A stretch of 46,094 nt of DNA from Parazoarcus communis SWub3 = DSM 12120 (GCF_003226565.1 NZ_QKOE01000025.1:1-46094); one strand, 5' to 3'; positions 7,264 through 16,109 are shown, numbered from the stretch's first letter. The notes: generated by a model from the sequence alone, not told the origin. Made by a program: numbers and translations.

Positions 7264-8934
7264 ATGTATCGCTACAACGAAACCGATCAACGCCTCGTCG
7301 ACGACCGTGTCCGCCAGTTCCGCGACCAGATGCAGCGGCATCTGGCAGGCAAGCTCAACGAAGACGAGTTTCGCCCGCTCCGGCTGCAGAATGGCCTGTA
7401 TCTGCAGCGTCACGCCCCCATGCTGCGCGTGGCCATCCCGTATGGCACGCTGTCCAGCCAGCAGATGCGTACCCTGGCGCATATCGCGCGTACCTGGGAC
7501 CGGGGCTATGGTCACTTCACCACGCGCAGCAACATTCAGTTCAACTGGGTACGCTTCGCCGAAGTGCCGGACATCCTCGCCTTGCTTGCCACCGCACAGA
7601 TGCACGCCATCCAGACGTCGGGCAACTGCATCCGGAACATCACAACCGACCAGTTCGCCGGGGTCGCACACGACGAGATTCTGGACCCGCGACCGTATTG
7701 CGAGATCGTCCGCCAATGGTCCGCGCTGGCGCCGGAATTTCAGTTCCTGCCGCGCAAGTTCAAGATCGCCATCGCCGGAGGTGAGGAAGACCGTGCTGCG
7801 GTCCGGTTTCACGACATTGGCGCGCGCGCACGACTCAACGAACGGGGTGAGGCGGGTTTCGAGATCCATGTCGGTGGTGGCCTGGGTCGTACCCCGATGG
7901 TCGGCCACTGCATCATGCCCTTCCTGCCGCGCGCCGAACTGCTGAACTATTTCGAAGCCATTCTGCGCGTCTATAACCGCCACGGACGACGTGACAACAA
8001 GTACAAGGCACGCATCAAGATCCTGGTAAAGGATCTGACCGTAGAGGGCTTTGCCAATGAGGTCGATACCGAATGGCAGCATTCACGGGGCTCGGGTCAG
8101 CGCATCCCCGAATCCACCTTCAAGCGCATGGAAGCCTTCTTCGCCCCTCCCATGTATGGCGATGTCCGTGCCACCGACGCGGCCTTCGTCGCACCGCTCG
8201 CCGAAAATCGTCCCTTTGCACGCTGGGTCGAACGCAACGTCGCACCGCATCGTCATCCAGGCCATGGCATTGTCACGCTTTCGCTTAAAAGGACGGGAGT
8301 GCCCCCCGGCGATGCAACCGCGGATCAGATGGATCTGGTCGCCGATCTGGCAGATCGCTTCAGCGCAGGCGAGATCCGGGTCAGCCATGAACAGAACCTG
8401 ATCCTGCCCAACGTACCACTCCGTGAGCTCTATCCGCTGTGGGAAATCATCCGCACACAAGGACTGGCGACGCCCAACATTGGCTTGCTGACCGATGTTG
8501 TGTGCTGCCCAGGTGGCGACTTCTGCTCACTGGCAAACGCCAAGTCGCTACCCGTGGCTGCGGCCATCCAGGCACGCTTCGACGATCTGGACTACCTGTT
8601 CGACCTCGGCCCGGTGGAATTGAACATTTCTGGCTGCGTGAATGCATGCGGGCATCACCACATCGGACATATCGGCATCCTGGGCGTCGATAAGAACAAC
8701 GAAGAGTGGTACCAGGTCACGCTGGGCGGGAGCGAAGGAACACGCTCGCAGTTGGGCAAGGTCATCGGTCCATCGTTTGCCGCCAGCGATATCCCCGATG
8801 TCATCGAACAGCTGATGCAGACCTATGTCCGTGAGCGGCACCCCGAAGAGCCTTTCATCGACACACTCGAACGTATCGGACTCGACCCCTTCAAGCACGC
8901 TGTCTACGGAGAACGCCATGAAAAGGCTCATTAA
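7264..8934 (+). CDS. cysI: Assimilatory siroheme sulfite/nitrite reductase, hemoprotein
   Basis: 556 residues. Duplicated ferredoxin-like half-domains are present: YGTLSSQQMRTLAHIARTWD and TTRSNIQFNW in the first half, ISHE-type region RVSHEQNLILPNV in the second. The siroheme/4Fe-4S cysteines are C415-x5-C421 (CPGGDFC) and C458-x3-C462 (CVNAC). The enzyme reduces sulfite to sulfide with six electrons in cysteine synthesis. The adjacent DUF934 gene is the normal companion of this ferredoxin/NADPH-type sulfite reductase in proteobacteria, favouring sulfite over nitrite. The start ATG at 7264 is chosen because GGAG is 10 bases upstream; the ATG at 7255 would leave no spacing. No flavoprotein (CysJ) gene is adjacent, so the electron donor is probably ferredoxin or a distant reductase. 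Confidence 0.88.
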   Translation: MYRYNETDQRLVDDRVRQFRDQMQRHLAGKLNEDEFRPLRLQNGLYLQRHAPMLRVAIPYGTLSSQQMRTLAHIARTWDRGYGHFTTRSNIQFNWVRFAEVPDILALLATAQMHAIQTSGNCIRNITTDQFAGVAHDEILDPRPYCEIVRQWSALAPEFQFLPRKFKIAIAGGEEDRAAVRFHDIGARARLNERGEAGFEIHVGGGLGRTPMVGHCIMPFLPRAELLNYFEAILRVYNRHGRRDNKYKARIKILVKDLTVEGFANEVDTEWQHSRGSGQRIPESTFKRMEAFFAPPMYGDVRATDAAFVAPLAENRPFARWVERNVAPHRHPGHGIVTLSLKRTGVPPGDATADQMDLVADLADRFSAGEIRVSHEQNLILPNVPLRELYPLWEIIRTQGLATPNIGLLTDVVCCPGGDFCSLANAKSLPVAAAIQARFDDLDYLFDLGPVELNISGCVNACGHHHIGHIGILGVDKNNEEWYQVTLGGSEGTRSQLGKVIGPSFAASDIPDVIEQLMQTYVRERHPEEPFIDTLERIGLDPFKHAVYGERHEKAH

Positions 8935-9430
8935 AGGTGGCCTGGTCGTACCCGACGAATGGGAACGACTGTCCAACGAAGACCTCGACGCCGTCGTCCT
9001 GCAACCGGACGGACCACTGCAGATCCTGCCGCTGGCTCACTATCGCCAGCATGCGGAAACGCTCCGGGTGCAGCACCCGCGCATCGGCATCTGGCTCGGC
9101 CCGGATGATGAGCCCGAAGCCATTGCGCCCTACCTCAACGATATCCGCCTCATTGCAATCCACTTCCCGGTATTCACCGACGGCCGCGGCTACTCCACCG
9201 CACGCCTGCTGCGAAGCCGCTTCGGCTTCACCGGAGAACTGCGCGCGGTTGGCGATATCCTGCGCGACCAGCTTTACTTCCTGCATCGGTGCGGTTTCGA
9301 TGCTTTTTCGTTGCGTGAGGATCAAGATCTGCTGGCGGCGCTGGACGCATTCGGCGACTATGCCTGGTCCCCTTTTTCACCTTCATCGCCAGACACGGAA
9401 CGAGGCCCGGTTGAATCCACTCCCCATTGA
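8918..9430 (+). CDS. DUF934 family protein, sulfite reductase companion
   Basis: 170 residues, overlapping the 3' end of the sulfite reductase gene by 17 bases, which implies translational coupling. The sequence begins MKRLIKGGLVVPDEW. The middle reads IGIWLGPDDEPEAIAPYLNDIRLIAIHFPVFTDGRGYS, the hallmark region of DUF934. It then has LLRSRFGFTGELRAVGDILRDQL and GFDAF. This family is found almost always next to CysI-type reductases in proteobacteria and is assumed to support sulfite reduction; its biochemical role is not established to my knowledge. The start follows GGAGAACGCC. Predicted soluble and cytoplasmic. Confidence 0.85.
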   Translation: MKRLIKGGLVVPDEWERLSNEDLDAVVLQPDGPLQILPLAHYRQHAETLRVQHPRIGIWLGPDDEPEAIAPYLNDIRLIAIHFPVFTDGRGYSTARLLRSRFGFTGELRAVGDILRDQLYFLHRCGFDAFSLREDQDLLAALDAFGDYAWSPFSPSSPDTERGPVESTPH

Positions 9431-10340
9431 GCGCACGGACACCATCAAGGGTTTGCTGGCCGCACTGCTTGTCGTCATCTGCTGGTCGGGTTTCAATCTC
9501 GTGTCCCGCTTCGGTAGTACGGCCAGCTTCACCCCTTTCGACCTTGCCGCCTTGCGCTTCGGTGTATCCGGAACACTTGCCCTGCCCTTTTTCATCAAAC
9601 TGGTGCCGATGCGCGATTGGCCACACTATGCAGTGCTGGCCGTGTTTGGCGGGCTGGGCTACGGCCTCCTGGTGTACGCCGGATTTGCCTTTGCACCAAG
9701 CGCGCATGCCGGCATCTTCGTCAATGGCGGCATCCCGTTCTGGACAGTCGTCATCGTCGCCACGCTCGCGCGCTTTCACATTGCACGCCAGACCGTGCTG
9801 GCGCTGTTGTTGTCGACCAGCGGGCTGGTCCTGATCGGCTTTCACAGTCTGCTCGCGCCGTCGTCGGGCGATGCGTGGATCGGCGATGTCCTGTTCCTGG
9901 CTGCCGCGTTGAGCTGGGCAATCTTCGGTTTGTTGATGCGTCGCTGGCAGATCCGCCCCCAGCAGGGCATCCTCGGCATCGCCAGTCTGTCGATGGTGGT
10001 GTATCTACCGATTTACCTGCTCTGGCTGCCAGGCAACATCGCCCAGGCGGGCTGGGGCGAAATCGGTTTGCAGGCGGTGTATCAGGGCGTCATCGCTGCC
10101 CTGCTCGCGGCCGGCATGTACAGCTACGCCAACCAGAAGATCGGTGCCTGCCAGGCGTCGATGATGCTCGCGCTGGTTCCGGCCTTCACGGCGGGGGGTG
10201 GCGTTCTGATTCTGGACGAGGTGCTGGGAATCACCACCGTGCTTGGCATTGTGATCGTTTCCCTGGGGGCACTGTTGGGCGCACTGCCTACGGGCGGCAT
10301 CGACAGTTGGCGCCGCTTGTTCGGCACGATGCGCGGGTGA
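9411..10340 (+). CDS. DMT-superfamily (EamA) transporter
   Basis: About 309 residues if translation begins at TTG 9411, which has GAGG five bases upstream and overlaps the DUF934 stop by 20 bases. An ATG at 9360 is also in frame but lacks a ribosome-binding site. About ten membrane segments in two EamA repeats are seen, from GLLAALLVVICWSGFNLVSR at the N-terminus to TTVLGIVIVSLGALLGALP at the C-terminus. Family members export amino acids and other metabolites; coupling to the sulfite reductase genes allows a guess at a sulfur metabolite or cysteine-related compound, but this is weak. Substrate unknown. Confidence 0.8.
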   Translation: MNPLPIERTDTIKGLLAALLVVICWSGFNLVSRFGSTASFTPFDLAALRFGVSGTLALPFFIKLVPMRDWPHYAVLAVFGGLGYGLLVYAGFAFAPSAHAGIFVNGGIPFWTVVIVATLARFHIARQTVLALLLSTSGLVLIGFHSLLAPSSGDAWIGDVLFLAAALSWAIFGLLMRRWQIRPQQGILGIASLSMVVYLPIYLLWLPGNIAQAGWGEIGLQAVYQGVIAALLAAGMYSYANQKIGACQASMMLALVPAFTAGGGVLILDEVLGITTVLGIVIVSLGALLGALPTGGIDSWRRLFGTMRG

Positions 10341-10347
10341 TCCAGGA

Positions 10348-10362
10348 GCCCCACAATGGGGC
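10348..10362 (+). terminator. Small hairpin after the DMT transporter gene
   Basis: GCCCC-acaat-GGGGC, a 5-bp stem 7 bases downstream of the transporter stop. It is not followed by a T run, so it is only a weak terminator candidate. The rest of the 234-bp gap to the convergent aldehyde dehydrogenase gene shows no gene. Confidence 0.3.
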
Positions 10363-10574
10363 AGTACCGGAGAGCCTCGGCACGCGTCAATCGACCTGTA
10401 CGGATCAAGATCGATCATCGTCTCCCGCACGCGCCTTGTCCTCTACGCCGCTCAAAAAAACCTGCCGTCCAGCCCGGACCGGACTGAACGGCACTGTCCC
10501 ACACTGGACAAAAACGACCACCCCGCGACACCACATCTCGAGGCGGTCAGGAGGGACTGCGCATTGCGCGCAAG

Positions 10575-11999
10575 TCAGCGTTTCATGACCTTCACGGTCT
10601 GGATCGAGGTGTATTCCTCCAGCCCATAACGTCCAAACTCCACCCCGATGCCGGACTGCTTGACGCCGCCGAAGGGGGCGTCGGGCTGCACGGCGCCATG
10701 CTCGTTGACCCACAGCGTTCCGCACTCCAGCCGCATGCCGATCCGGGTTGCATGGTCAATGTCACTGGACCACACCGAACCGCCCAGGCCGTTGTCGTTG
10801 TCATTGGCGCGGGCGATGACATCGTCCAGGTCGGTGTAGCGGATCACCGGCAGCACGGGGCCGAACTGCTCTTCGTCCACCACCCGCATGCCGTCGATCG
10901 CATCGGCAATGATGGTGGGCGGGTAGAAGTAGCCGTCCCCGGTCGGCATTTCCCCGCCGGACAGGATGCGGGCGCCGCGGGCGCGGGCATCCTCGACCAG
11001 TTCGTGCACATACCGCAGCTGCGCCTTGTTCTGCACCGGACCCAGCTGGGTATCGGACATCATGCCGTCGCCCACCACCGCTTCGCGGGCGATGCGCGCC
11101 AGTTCGCTGACCACCTCGTCGTAGAGGCTGTCATGCACATAAAGGCGTTTGAGGCAGGCGCAGGTCTGACCATTGTTGTGAAAGCCAACAGCGAACAGAC
11201 GTGGCGCCACGGCCTTGGGATCGACATCCGGCAGCACGATGCCGGCATCGTTGCCCCCCAGCTCCAGCGTCAGCCGTTTGAGGTTGCCTGCGGCACTCTG
11301 CATGATCTTGCGTCCGGTCGGCGTCGAGCCGGTGAATACGATCTTGTCGATTCCGGGATGCGCCGCCATCGCCGCGCCGATGTCGCGCTCGCCGGTGACG
11401 ATGTTGAGCACACCCGGCGGCAAGATGGCATTGGCAAGTTCAACAAAGCGCAAGGTGGCCGTCGGGGTCAGTTCGGACGGTTTGATCACCACGGTGTTAC
11501 CCGCACGCAAGGCCGGCATCACATGCCAGATGGCGATCATCAATGGCCAGTTCCATGGCGTGATCGAGCCAACCACGCCCAAGGGTTTGCGATGCACCTC
11601 CACGCGAGCCTCATCGTTGTCCTGGATCACCTCCACCGGCAGCTCCAGTGCGGCGGTCACGCGGGTCCAGGCAATGGCGCCGCCGACTTCCATGCCGGCC
11701 CCGACACCATTCAGGCCACCAAGCGGCTTGCCGGTCTCGCGGGTCACCAGCTCCATGAGCTCGGGCATGTTCGCCTCGAGCGCATCGGCCAATGCCAGAA
11801 TGAGCCGCTGGCGCTCGGCAGCGACGGTGCCACTCCAACCAGGGAAGGCGGCCCGCGCTGCCGCCACTGCACGGTCGACATCGGCCTCGCTCGCTGCAGG
11901 CACGACCGCGAATGGCCGCCCGGAAGCCGGGTTGACGACTTCGAGTCCGCGTACCGCAGACACGGCCTTGCCGTCGATGATCATGTTGAACTCACGCAT
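10575..11999 (-). CDS. NAD(P)+-dependent aldehyde dehydrogenase
   Basis: 474 residues, the usual family length. Cofactor-binding and catalytic motifs are present: ITPWNWPLMIAIWHV, KPSELTP, FTGSTPTGRKIM, the general-base glutamate in LELGGND and the nucleophile cysteine in NNGQTCACLKR. The C-terminal EQFGPVLPV and PFGGVKQSGIGVEFG segments are intact. It oxidises an aldehyde to its acid in the cytoplasm. It is the last gene of a minus-strand unit behind an outer-membrane protein gene (14-bp gap) and the PQQ alcohol dehydrogenase, so it probably removes the aldehyde product. AAGGGGGAG precedes the chosen ATG; an ATG six codons upstream would lie inside that site's region. The chain length or aromatic nature of the substrate is unknown. 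Confidence 0.93.
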   Translation of the reverse strand: MREFNMIIDGKAVSAVRGLEVVNPASGRPFAVVPAASEADVDRAVAAARAAFPGWSGTVAAERQRLILALADALEANMPELMELVTRETGKPLGGLNGVGAGMEVGGAIAWTRVTAALELPVEVIQDNDEARVEVHRKPLGVVGSITPWNWPLMIAIWHVMPALRAGNTVVIKPSELTPTATLRFVELANAILPPGVLNIVTGERDIGAAMAAHPGIDKIVFTGSTPTGRKIMQSAAGNLKRLTLELGGNDAGIVLPDVDPKAVAPRLFAVGFHNNGQTCACLKRLYVHDSLYDEVVSELARIAREAVVGDGMMSDTQLGPVQNKAQLRYVHELVEDARARGARILSGGEMPTGDGYFYPPTIIADAIDGMRVVDEEQFGPVLPVIRYTDLDDVIARANDNDNGLGGSVWSSDIDHATRIGMRLECGTLWVNEHGAVQPDAPFGGVKQSGIGVEFGRYGLEEYTSIQTVKVMKR

Positions 12000-12013
12000 G
12001 TTGCACTCCCCCT

Positions 12014-12856
12014 TCAAAAGATCTTGAGCAGACGCGTCTGGATGCCGCGGGTCAGCGGACCTTCCCGCACCTGAGTGTCGTGGCTGTACTGCAGCTGAAC
12101 CTGCCAGGTGGGGGCGATGAAGGAGGCCCAGGTCAGCGTCAGGTTGCCATTGTTGCGCTCGCTGGCCAGCGTGGTACCGGACAGGCGTTCACGCGCACCC
12201 CAGTTGTGACGGTAGGACACCGCCAGATGGGTCGCATCGGAGACGTGATGGCGCAAGTGGGTGTGGATCTGCAGCAGCGGATCGCGCTGACTGCCGGTCT
12301 TGCGGTCGTCCTCGTAGAACTCGACCTCGCCAATGGCGTCGACGGACCACTTGGGCGCGAGCTTGCGCACATAGCCCACCTGAAAATCCGCTGCCCAACG
12401 ATTCTGGCTGAGCGCGAAACCCCTGTTCTTGTCGCTGCCGGTCGGGGCCGTAATGAACACTGACCAGCCGAGATGCTCGCCACGCTCGAAGTCAGCAATG
12501 GTCCACAAGGTACCGCCAAAAATCAGGTCGCCAATGCCGGACGTCTTGCTGTCGGCAAGACCGACACGCTGCTGACCGAATGGCAGGATGACCTGCGGGT
12601 CGACGATGTAGTCGCCCCAGCGGGTGAAATGGACGTAGCGAAGGAGACCGACGTCAAGCTCGAGATCGAGCTTGTCCGCCACCCGCTTACCACGGCTATA
12701 GGCCTTGTCAGCTTCGTGATGCTGATAGTAGAGCAACAGCAGGTCAGTGCCCGGCGGGGCGGCCTGGTAATCGCCGGCATCGGGCTTGACGTCAGCATGA
12801 GCCACGCCGGACGTGAGTGCGACAAGGGCCGCCAGGCCGCGTAAGGTCTGTTTCAT
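12014..12856 (-). CDS. Outer-membrane transporter of the Phenol_MetA_deg family
   Basis: 280 residues with a signal peptide (MKQTLRGLAALVALTSGVAHA). The mature part alternates amphipathic strands ending in aromatic residues (for example LELDVGLLRYVHFTRWGDY, LSGTTLASERNNGNLTLTWASF) and closes with ...GIQTRLLKIF, typical of a beta-barrel outer-membrane protein. It matches the family annotated as putative MetA-pathway of phenol degradation, thought to be pores for hydrophobic substrates. It lies between the PQQ alcohol dehydrogenase (69-bp gap) and the aldehyde dehydrogenase gene. A role in bringing an alcohol to the periplasmic enzyme is inferred from this arrangement. Confidence 0.8.
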   Translation of the reverse strand: MKQTLRGLAALVALTSGVAHADVKPDAGDYQAAPPGTDLLLLYYQHHEADKAYSRGKRVADKLDLELDVGLLRYVHFTRWGDYIVDPQVILPFGQQRVGLADSKTSGIGDLIFGGTLWTIADFERGEHLGWSVFITAPTGSDKNRGFALSQNRWAADFQVGYVRKLAPKWSVDAIGEVEFYEDDRKTGSQRDPLLQIHTHLRHHVSDATHLAVSYRHNWGARERLSGTTLASERNNGNLTLTWASFIAPTWQVQLQYSHDTQVREGPLTRGIQTRLLKIF

Positions 12857-12925
12857 GGTTCGTCTCCGTTATCGGTGTTATGTGGGTGAAGCAGAAACGG
12901 GGAGCCCGGGGCTCCCCGGTGGGAT

Positions 12926-15043
12926 TCAGGGTCGAGCACGGGCCGTTTCCTGCCGCAGGTCGTGCGCACGCTTGATCAGGTATTGATGAATACGCTCGGC
13001 ATCGGCGTCGGACACCGTACCCGCAAAGGGTGGCATGCCCTTGGCGGCGCGCGCCCCCATCAGCACGATGTCCTTGAACTGGGCATGCTTGCGCGCATCG
13101 AGGTAGCGCAGGTCAGGCAGCACACCGCCGGAAATCGCATTCAAGCCGTGGCAGCTGCCGCAGAAGCCGTTGTACAGCGTGCGGCCGGCGGCAATGTCCT
13201 CGGCGCTGGCGGTGACTGCCGGCGGTTGTGGCACCGCTTGCGGCAACTGCGCCGGTGGCGGCAATACCGCCTTGCCACCCAGCTTGTAGGTCAGGACCCG
13301 AGCTTCGGGCTGCACCTTGGCTTCAAGCGACAAGGGCCCCAGAATCAGCGGAAAGGTGCCGCCCCAACCGGCCATGAAGGTCACGTACTGTTCGCCATCA
13401 ACCTCATAGGTGACCGGCCCGGCCATGACCCCGGTATTGGCCGGTGACGACCACAGCAGCTTGCCGCTGTCCGCTGCATAAGCGGTGACCCGACCGTCGG
13501 CCGTGCCCTGGAACACCAGATTGCCCGCGGTACTCAGCGTGCCACCGTTGTAGATGGTGCGATAGTCCTGCGTCCACGCCGCCTGCTGCCTGACCGGATC
13601 CCAGGCCAGCAGCTTGCCCTTGAAGCTGGCGGCAATCTGCTTGACCACCTCGGGATCCTCCGGCAGGTCCGGCACATCCACCCCCAGGTTGACCACCGAC
13701 TTGTGGGCGATCCGCTGCGGATTGGCAGGTGCCGACAACATGCCGGCGGTCTCCTGCATCGGGATATACACCAGCCCGGTGGCCGGATTGAAGGACATCG
13801 GGTGCCAGTTGTGCGCACCGATGAAGGCCGGCGAGATCACCTTCGGCCCCTTCAGGTAGTTGGCCGCCTCCTCGTCCACCACTGGCCGACCGGTGGCGAG
13901 ATCAACGTGGGTGGCCCAATTGACCGGCGCGAACTTCTCCGCCGACAGCAGCTTGCCGTTGGTTCGGTCAAGGACGTAGAAGAAGCCGTTCTTCGGCGCC
14001 TGCATCAGCACCTTACGCTGTTTGCCGTCGATCGGCAGCTCGGCCAGGATGATGTGCTGGGTGGCGGTGTAATCCCACATGTCGCCCGGCGTGGTCTGGT
14101 AGTGCCACACGTATTCGCCACTGTCGGGACGCAGGGCGACGATGGAGGACACGAACAGATTGTCGCCCTTGCCTTCGGAGCGGGCCTGGCGGTTCCACCA
14201 CGACGCATTGCCCGTACCGATGTACAACAGGTCGAGCTCAGGATCGTAGGCCATCGAATCCCACACCGTACCGCCGCCGCCCTGCTTCCAGTACTCGGTA
14301 CCGTGCCAGGTCTTGCGAGCGATTTCCATCGCGCGATCGTCCTTCTCCTGAGCCGGATCACCAGGCACGGTGTAAAAACGCCAGGCCAGCTTGCCGGTAT
14401 CGGCATCATAGGCAGACACATAGCCGCGTACGCCGTACTCTGCTCCGCCGTTACCGATCAGCACCTTGCCCTTGACCACGCGTGGCGCACCGGTGATGGT
14501 GTAGCTGCGGGCGGGGTCGACCACGGTATCGGTCTCCCACAATTTGCGCCCGTCGCGTGCATCGAGTGCAATCAACCTGCCGTCATAGGCGCCGACATAA
14601 ACCTTGCCCTGCCACACCGCCACGCCGCGATTGACCACATCGCAACAGCCCTCGGACAGGCGGATGCCGGGCACTTCGGGATCGAACTTCCACAGCAGCG
14701 TGCCAGAGCGCGCATCGAAGGCGTAGACAATGCTCTTGGCGCCGGTGGTGTACATCACCCCATCGACCACGATCGGCGTTGCCTCGACGCCTCGATCGAT
14801 ATCAAGCCTGGCGGTCCAGGCCAGGCCCAGTTCGCCAACGTTGCGATCATTGATGCTTTTGAGTGGCGAGTGACGTTGCTCGTCGTAGGTTCGGCCGTGG
14901 CTCATCCAGTTACCCGGCTCGCGATCGGCTGCAATGATCCGTGCAGCATCGACCGCGGCCGGCGCACCGGCGGCACTGGCGCCAAACGCCAGCGGAAGGA
15001 TCAGGCAGGCACCGGCGAGGTGCAGGCGTGACGGCAGTTTCAT
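12926..15043 (-). CDS. PQQ-dependent quinohemoprotein alcohol dehydrogenase (type II-like, with C-terminal cytochrome c domain)
   Basis: 705 residues with a signal peptide (about 1-26). The eight-bladed PQQ propeller is followed from about residue 610 by a cytochrome c domain with CGSCH (C628, C631, H632) and Met ligand near 670 (KGMPPF). The vicinal disulfide of PQQ enzymes is C133-C134 in EGCCDVVNRG, and the catalytic Asp is D324 in GDMWDYTATQ. Residue +2 from it is Thr, not the extra Asp of lanthanide-dependent XoxF/PedH-type enzymes, so Ca2+ is expected. It oxidises alcohols in the periplasm and passes electrons through its own heme to a soluble carrier. The ATG at 15043 follows GGGGAGACAC. 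No PQQ synthesis genes are in the window. Confidence 0.93.
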   Translation of the reverse strand: MKLPSRLHLAGACLILPLAFGASAAGAPAAVDAARIIAADREPGNWMSHGRTYDEQRHSPLKSINDRNVGELGLAWTARLDIDRGVEATPIVVDGVMYTTGAKSIVYAFDARSGTLLWKFDPEVPGIRLSEGCCDVVNRGVAVWQGKVYVGAYDGRLIALDARDGRKLWETDTVVDPARSYTITGAPRVVKGKVLIGNGGAEYGVRGYVSAYDADTGKLAWRFYTVPGDPAQEKDDRAMEIARKTWHGTEYWKQGGGGTVWDSMAYDPELDLLYIGTGNASWWNRQARSEGKGDNLFVSSIVALRPDSGEYVWHYQTTPGDMWDYTATQHIILAELPIDGKQRKVLMQAPKNGFFYVLDRTNGKLLSAEKFAPVNWATHVDLATGRPVVDEEAANYLKGPKVISPAFIGAHNWHPMSFNPATGLVYIPMQETAGMLSAPANPQRIAHKSVVNLGVDVPDLPEDPEVVKQIAASFKGKLLAWDPVRQQAAWTQDYRTIYNGGTLSTAGNLVFQGTADGRVTAYAADSGKLLWSSPANTGVMAGPVTYEVDGEQYVTFMAGWGGTFPLILGPLSLEAKVQPEARVLTYKLGGKAVLPPPAQLPQAVPQPPAVTASAEDIAAGRTLYNGFCGSCHGLNAISGGVLPDLRYLDARKHAQFKDIVLMGARAAKGMPPFAGTVSDADAERIHQYLIKRAHDLRQETARARP

Positions 15044-15047
15044 GTGT

Positions 15048-15079
15048 CTCCCCATCGTTTTGTTGAATGCGATGGGGAG
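15048..15079 (-). promoter_or_regulatory. Hairpin sequestering the ribosome-binding site of the PQQ dehydrogenase gene
   Basis: On the transcript, CTCCCCATCG pairs perfectly (10 bp) with CGATGGGGAG across a 12-nt loop. The 3' arm contains the GGGGAG Shine-Dalgarno sequence that lies 4 bases before the ATG. This would limit translation unless the hairpin is opened. Whether it responds to a signal or a factor is unknown. Confidence 0.55.
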
Positions 15080-15110
15080 TCTGGCAGGCACGCGCCGCGC
15101 TAACTTTTAC

Positions 15111-15145
15111 GACCGTGCACCGGCACTTGTACCGACGTGCACGCC
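15111..15145 (-). promoter_or_regulatory. Candidate AraC-family operator: two GTGCAC sites 22 bp apart
   Basis: GACCGTGCACCGG and GACGTGCACGCCGG are direct repeats whose GTGCAC cores start at 15115 and 15137. The spacing of 22 bp equals two helical turns, as is common for AraC-family activators. They lie in the 115-bp gap between the AraC gene and the PQQ dehydrogenase start, about 70-100 bp upstream of that start. No binding data exist here; assignment is by position and spacing. Confidence 0.4.
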
Positions 15146-15158
15146 GGGGCTCGGAAAT

Positions 15159-16109
15159 TCAGCTGCGCTCCCGCCATTGCCTTGGGGTCACGCCATAGCG
15201 GCGTTTGAACAGGCGGCTGAAATGGGCGCTGTCACAAAAGCCGTTGTCGAGCGCAATTTCGGTGATCGTTCGATGACGGTGTATCGAATCCGACAGCGCC
15301 GTGCGGCAGCATTCCAGCCTTTCCTCGAGAATGAAATTGGCCGGCGTCACCCCCAGTGCGTTGAACAAGCCGTACAGCGCGCGTCGGGACATATTCAGCG
15401 CAGCCGCGAGACGATCCGGCGTCAACCTGGCATCTCCCAGGTGTGCCATGACATAACGCCTGGCCTCCTGCAGGCGGCGTTCCAGACGGCCACCACGCTC
15501 ATGCGTACACGCCTGGGTGAGGATCGAGGCCGACAGCATCCGCCCGACCGCATCAACCACCGCGCTACCCTCTTCCTGACCGCCGGTTGCAGGTGCGTCG
15601 AACATCGACAGCAGCGCAAACAAGGCGCTGCGCGAGCAGGTATCGGTTTCCAGCGGCCGTCCACACAGGGTATCGGCAAAAGCTTGCCATTCGCGACATG
15701 TGCCTTGCGGCATCAGCAGCACCAGAAACTGACTGCCATCATCAATCTCCACCGAGTAAGGCCGTGCGGTGTCGTACACCGTCCAGTACCCCGGCTGCAG
15801 GATGCTGCGATTGTCACCCTGCTCGATCTCGCAACGCCCGCGCAGCAACCAGAAGGCCTTGAAGTAGGCCTCGTCGGACCTTGCAGCCAGCGTCGGCGTA
15901 CGCGTGACGCGATGGGCCTGGGTGCGGATCATGGCCAACACACTGGGCATGCGGTCGAGGACATCGATATGCGCAACGAACTCACTGGTGTGCCGTGGTG
16001 TGTGCTCCAGCGGCAGGAATCCGGCATTGACCGCATCGGCCCAGGCCGCAGGCGAACAAATGGGGCGGGAACGGGGCGGCGCTCCCAACGCGAACGACGG
16101 GAAATCCAT
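15159..16109 (-). CDS. AraC-family transcriptional activator of the alcohol-oxidation genes
   Basis: 316 residues. The N-terminal ~190 residues form the AraC_binding_2-like domain (VTRTPTLAARSDEAYFKAFWLLRGRCEIEQGD and LQPGYWTVYDTARPYSVEI). The C-terminal ~100 residues form the double helix-turn-helix, ending RTITEIALDNGFCDSAHFSRLFKRRYGVTPRQWRE, which is the AraC signature. The gene is directly upstream of and in the same direction as the PQQ dehydrogenase operon. By analogy with other AraC activators beside alcohol dehydrogenases, it likely senses an alcohol or aldehyde and switches the operon on. The ATG at 16109 is preceded by GGAG at a spacing of 10; a further start at 16157 is less likely. 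Confidence 0.87.
   Translation of the reverse strand: MDFPSFALGAPPRSRPICSPAAWADAVNAGFLPLEHTPRHTSEFVAHIDVLDRMPSVLAMIRTQAHRVTRTPTLAARSDEAYFKAFWLLRGRCEIEQGDNRSILQPGYWTVYDTARPYSVEIDDGSQFLVLLMPQGTCREWQAFADTLCGRPLETDTCSRSALFALLSMFDAPATGGQEEGSAVVDAVGRMLSASILTQACTHERGGRLERRLQEARRYVMAHLGDARLTPDRLAAALNMSRRALYGLFNALGVTPANFILEERLECCRTALSDSIHRHRTITEIALDNGFCDSAHFSRLFKRRYGVTPRQWRERS

Noticed and set aside
10698-12074. A 458-codon plus-strand frame opposite the aldehyde dehydrogenase gene
   Set aside because: The minus-strand gene has all catalytic motifs; the long antisense frame reflects codon bias.
13703-15031. A 442-codon plus-strand frame opposite the PQQ dehydrogenase gene
   Set aside because: No family features; the minus strand carries a complete enzyme with heme and PQQ motifs.
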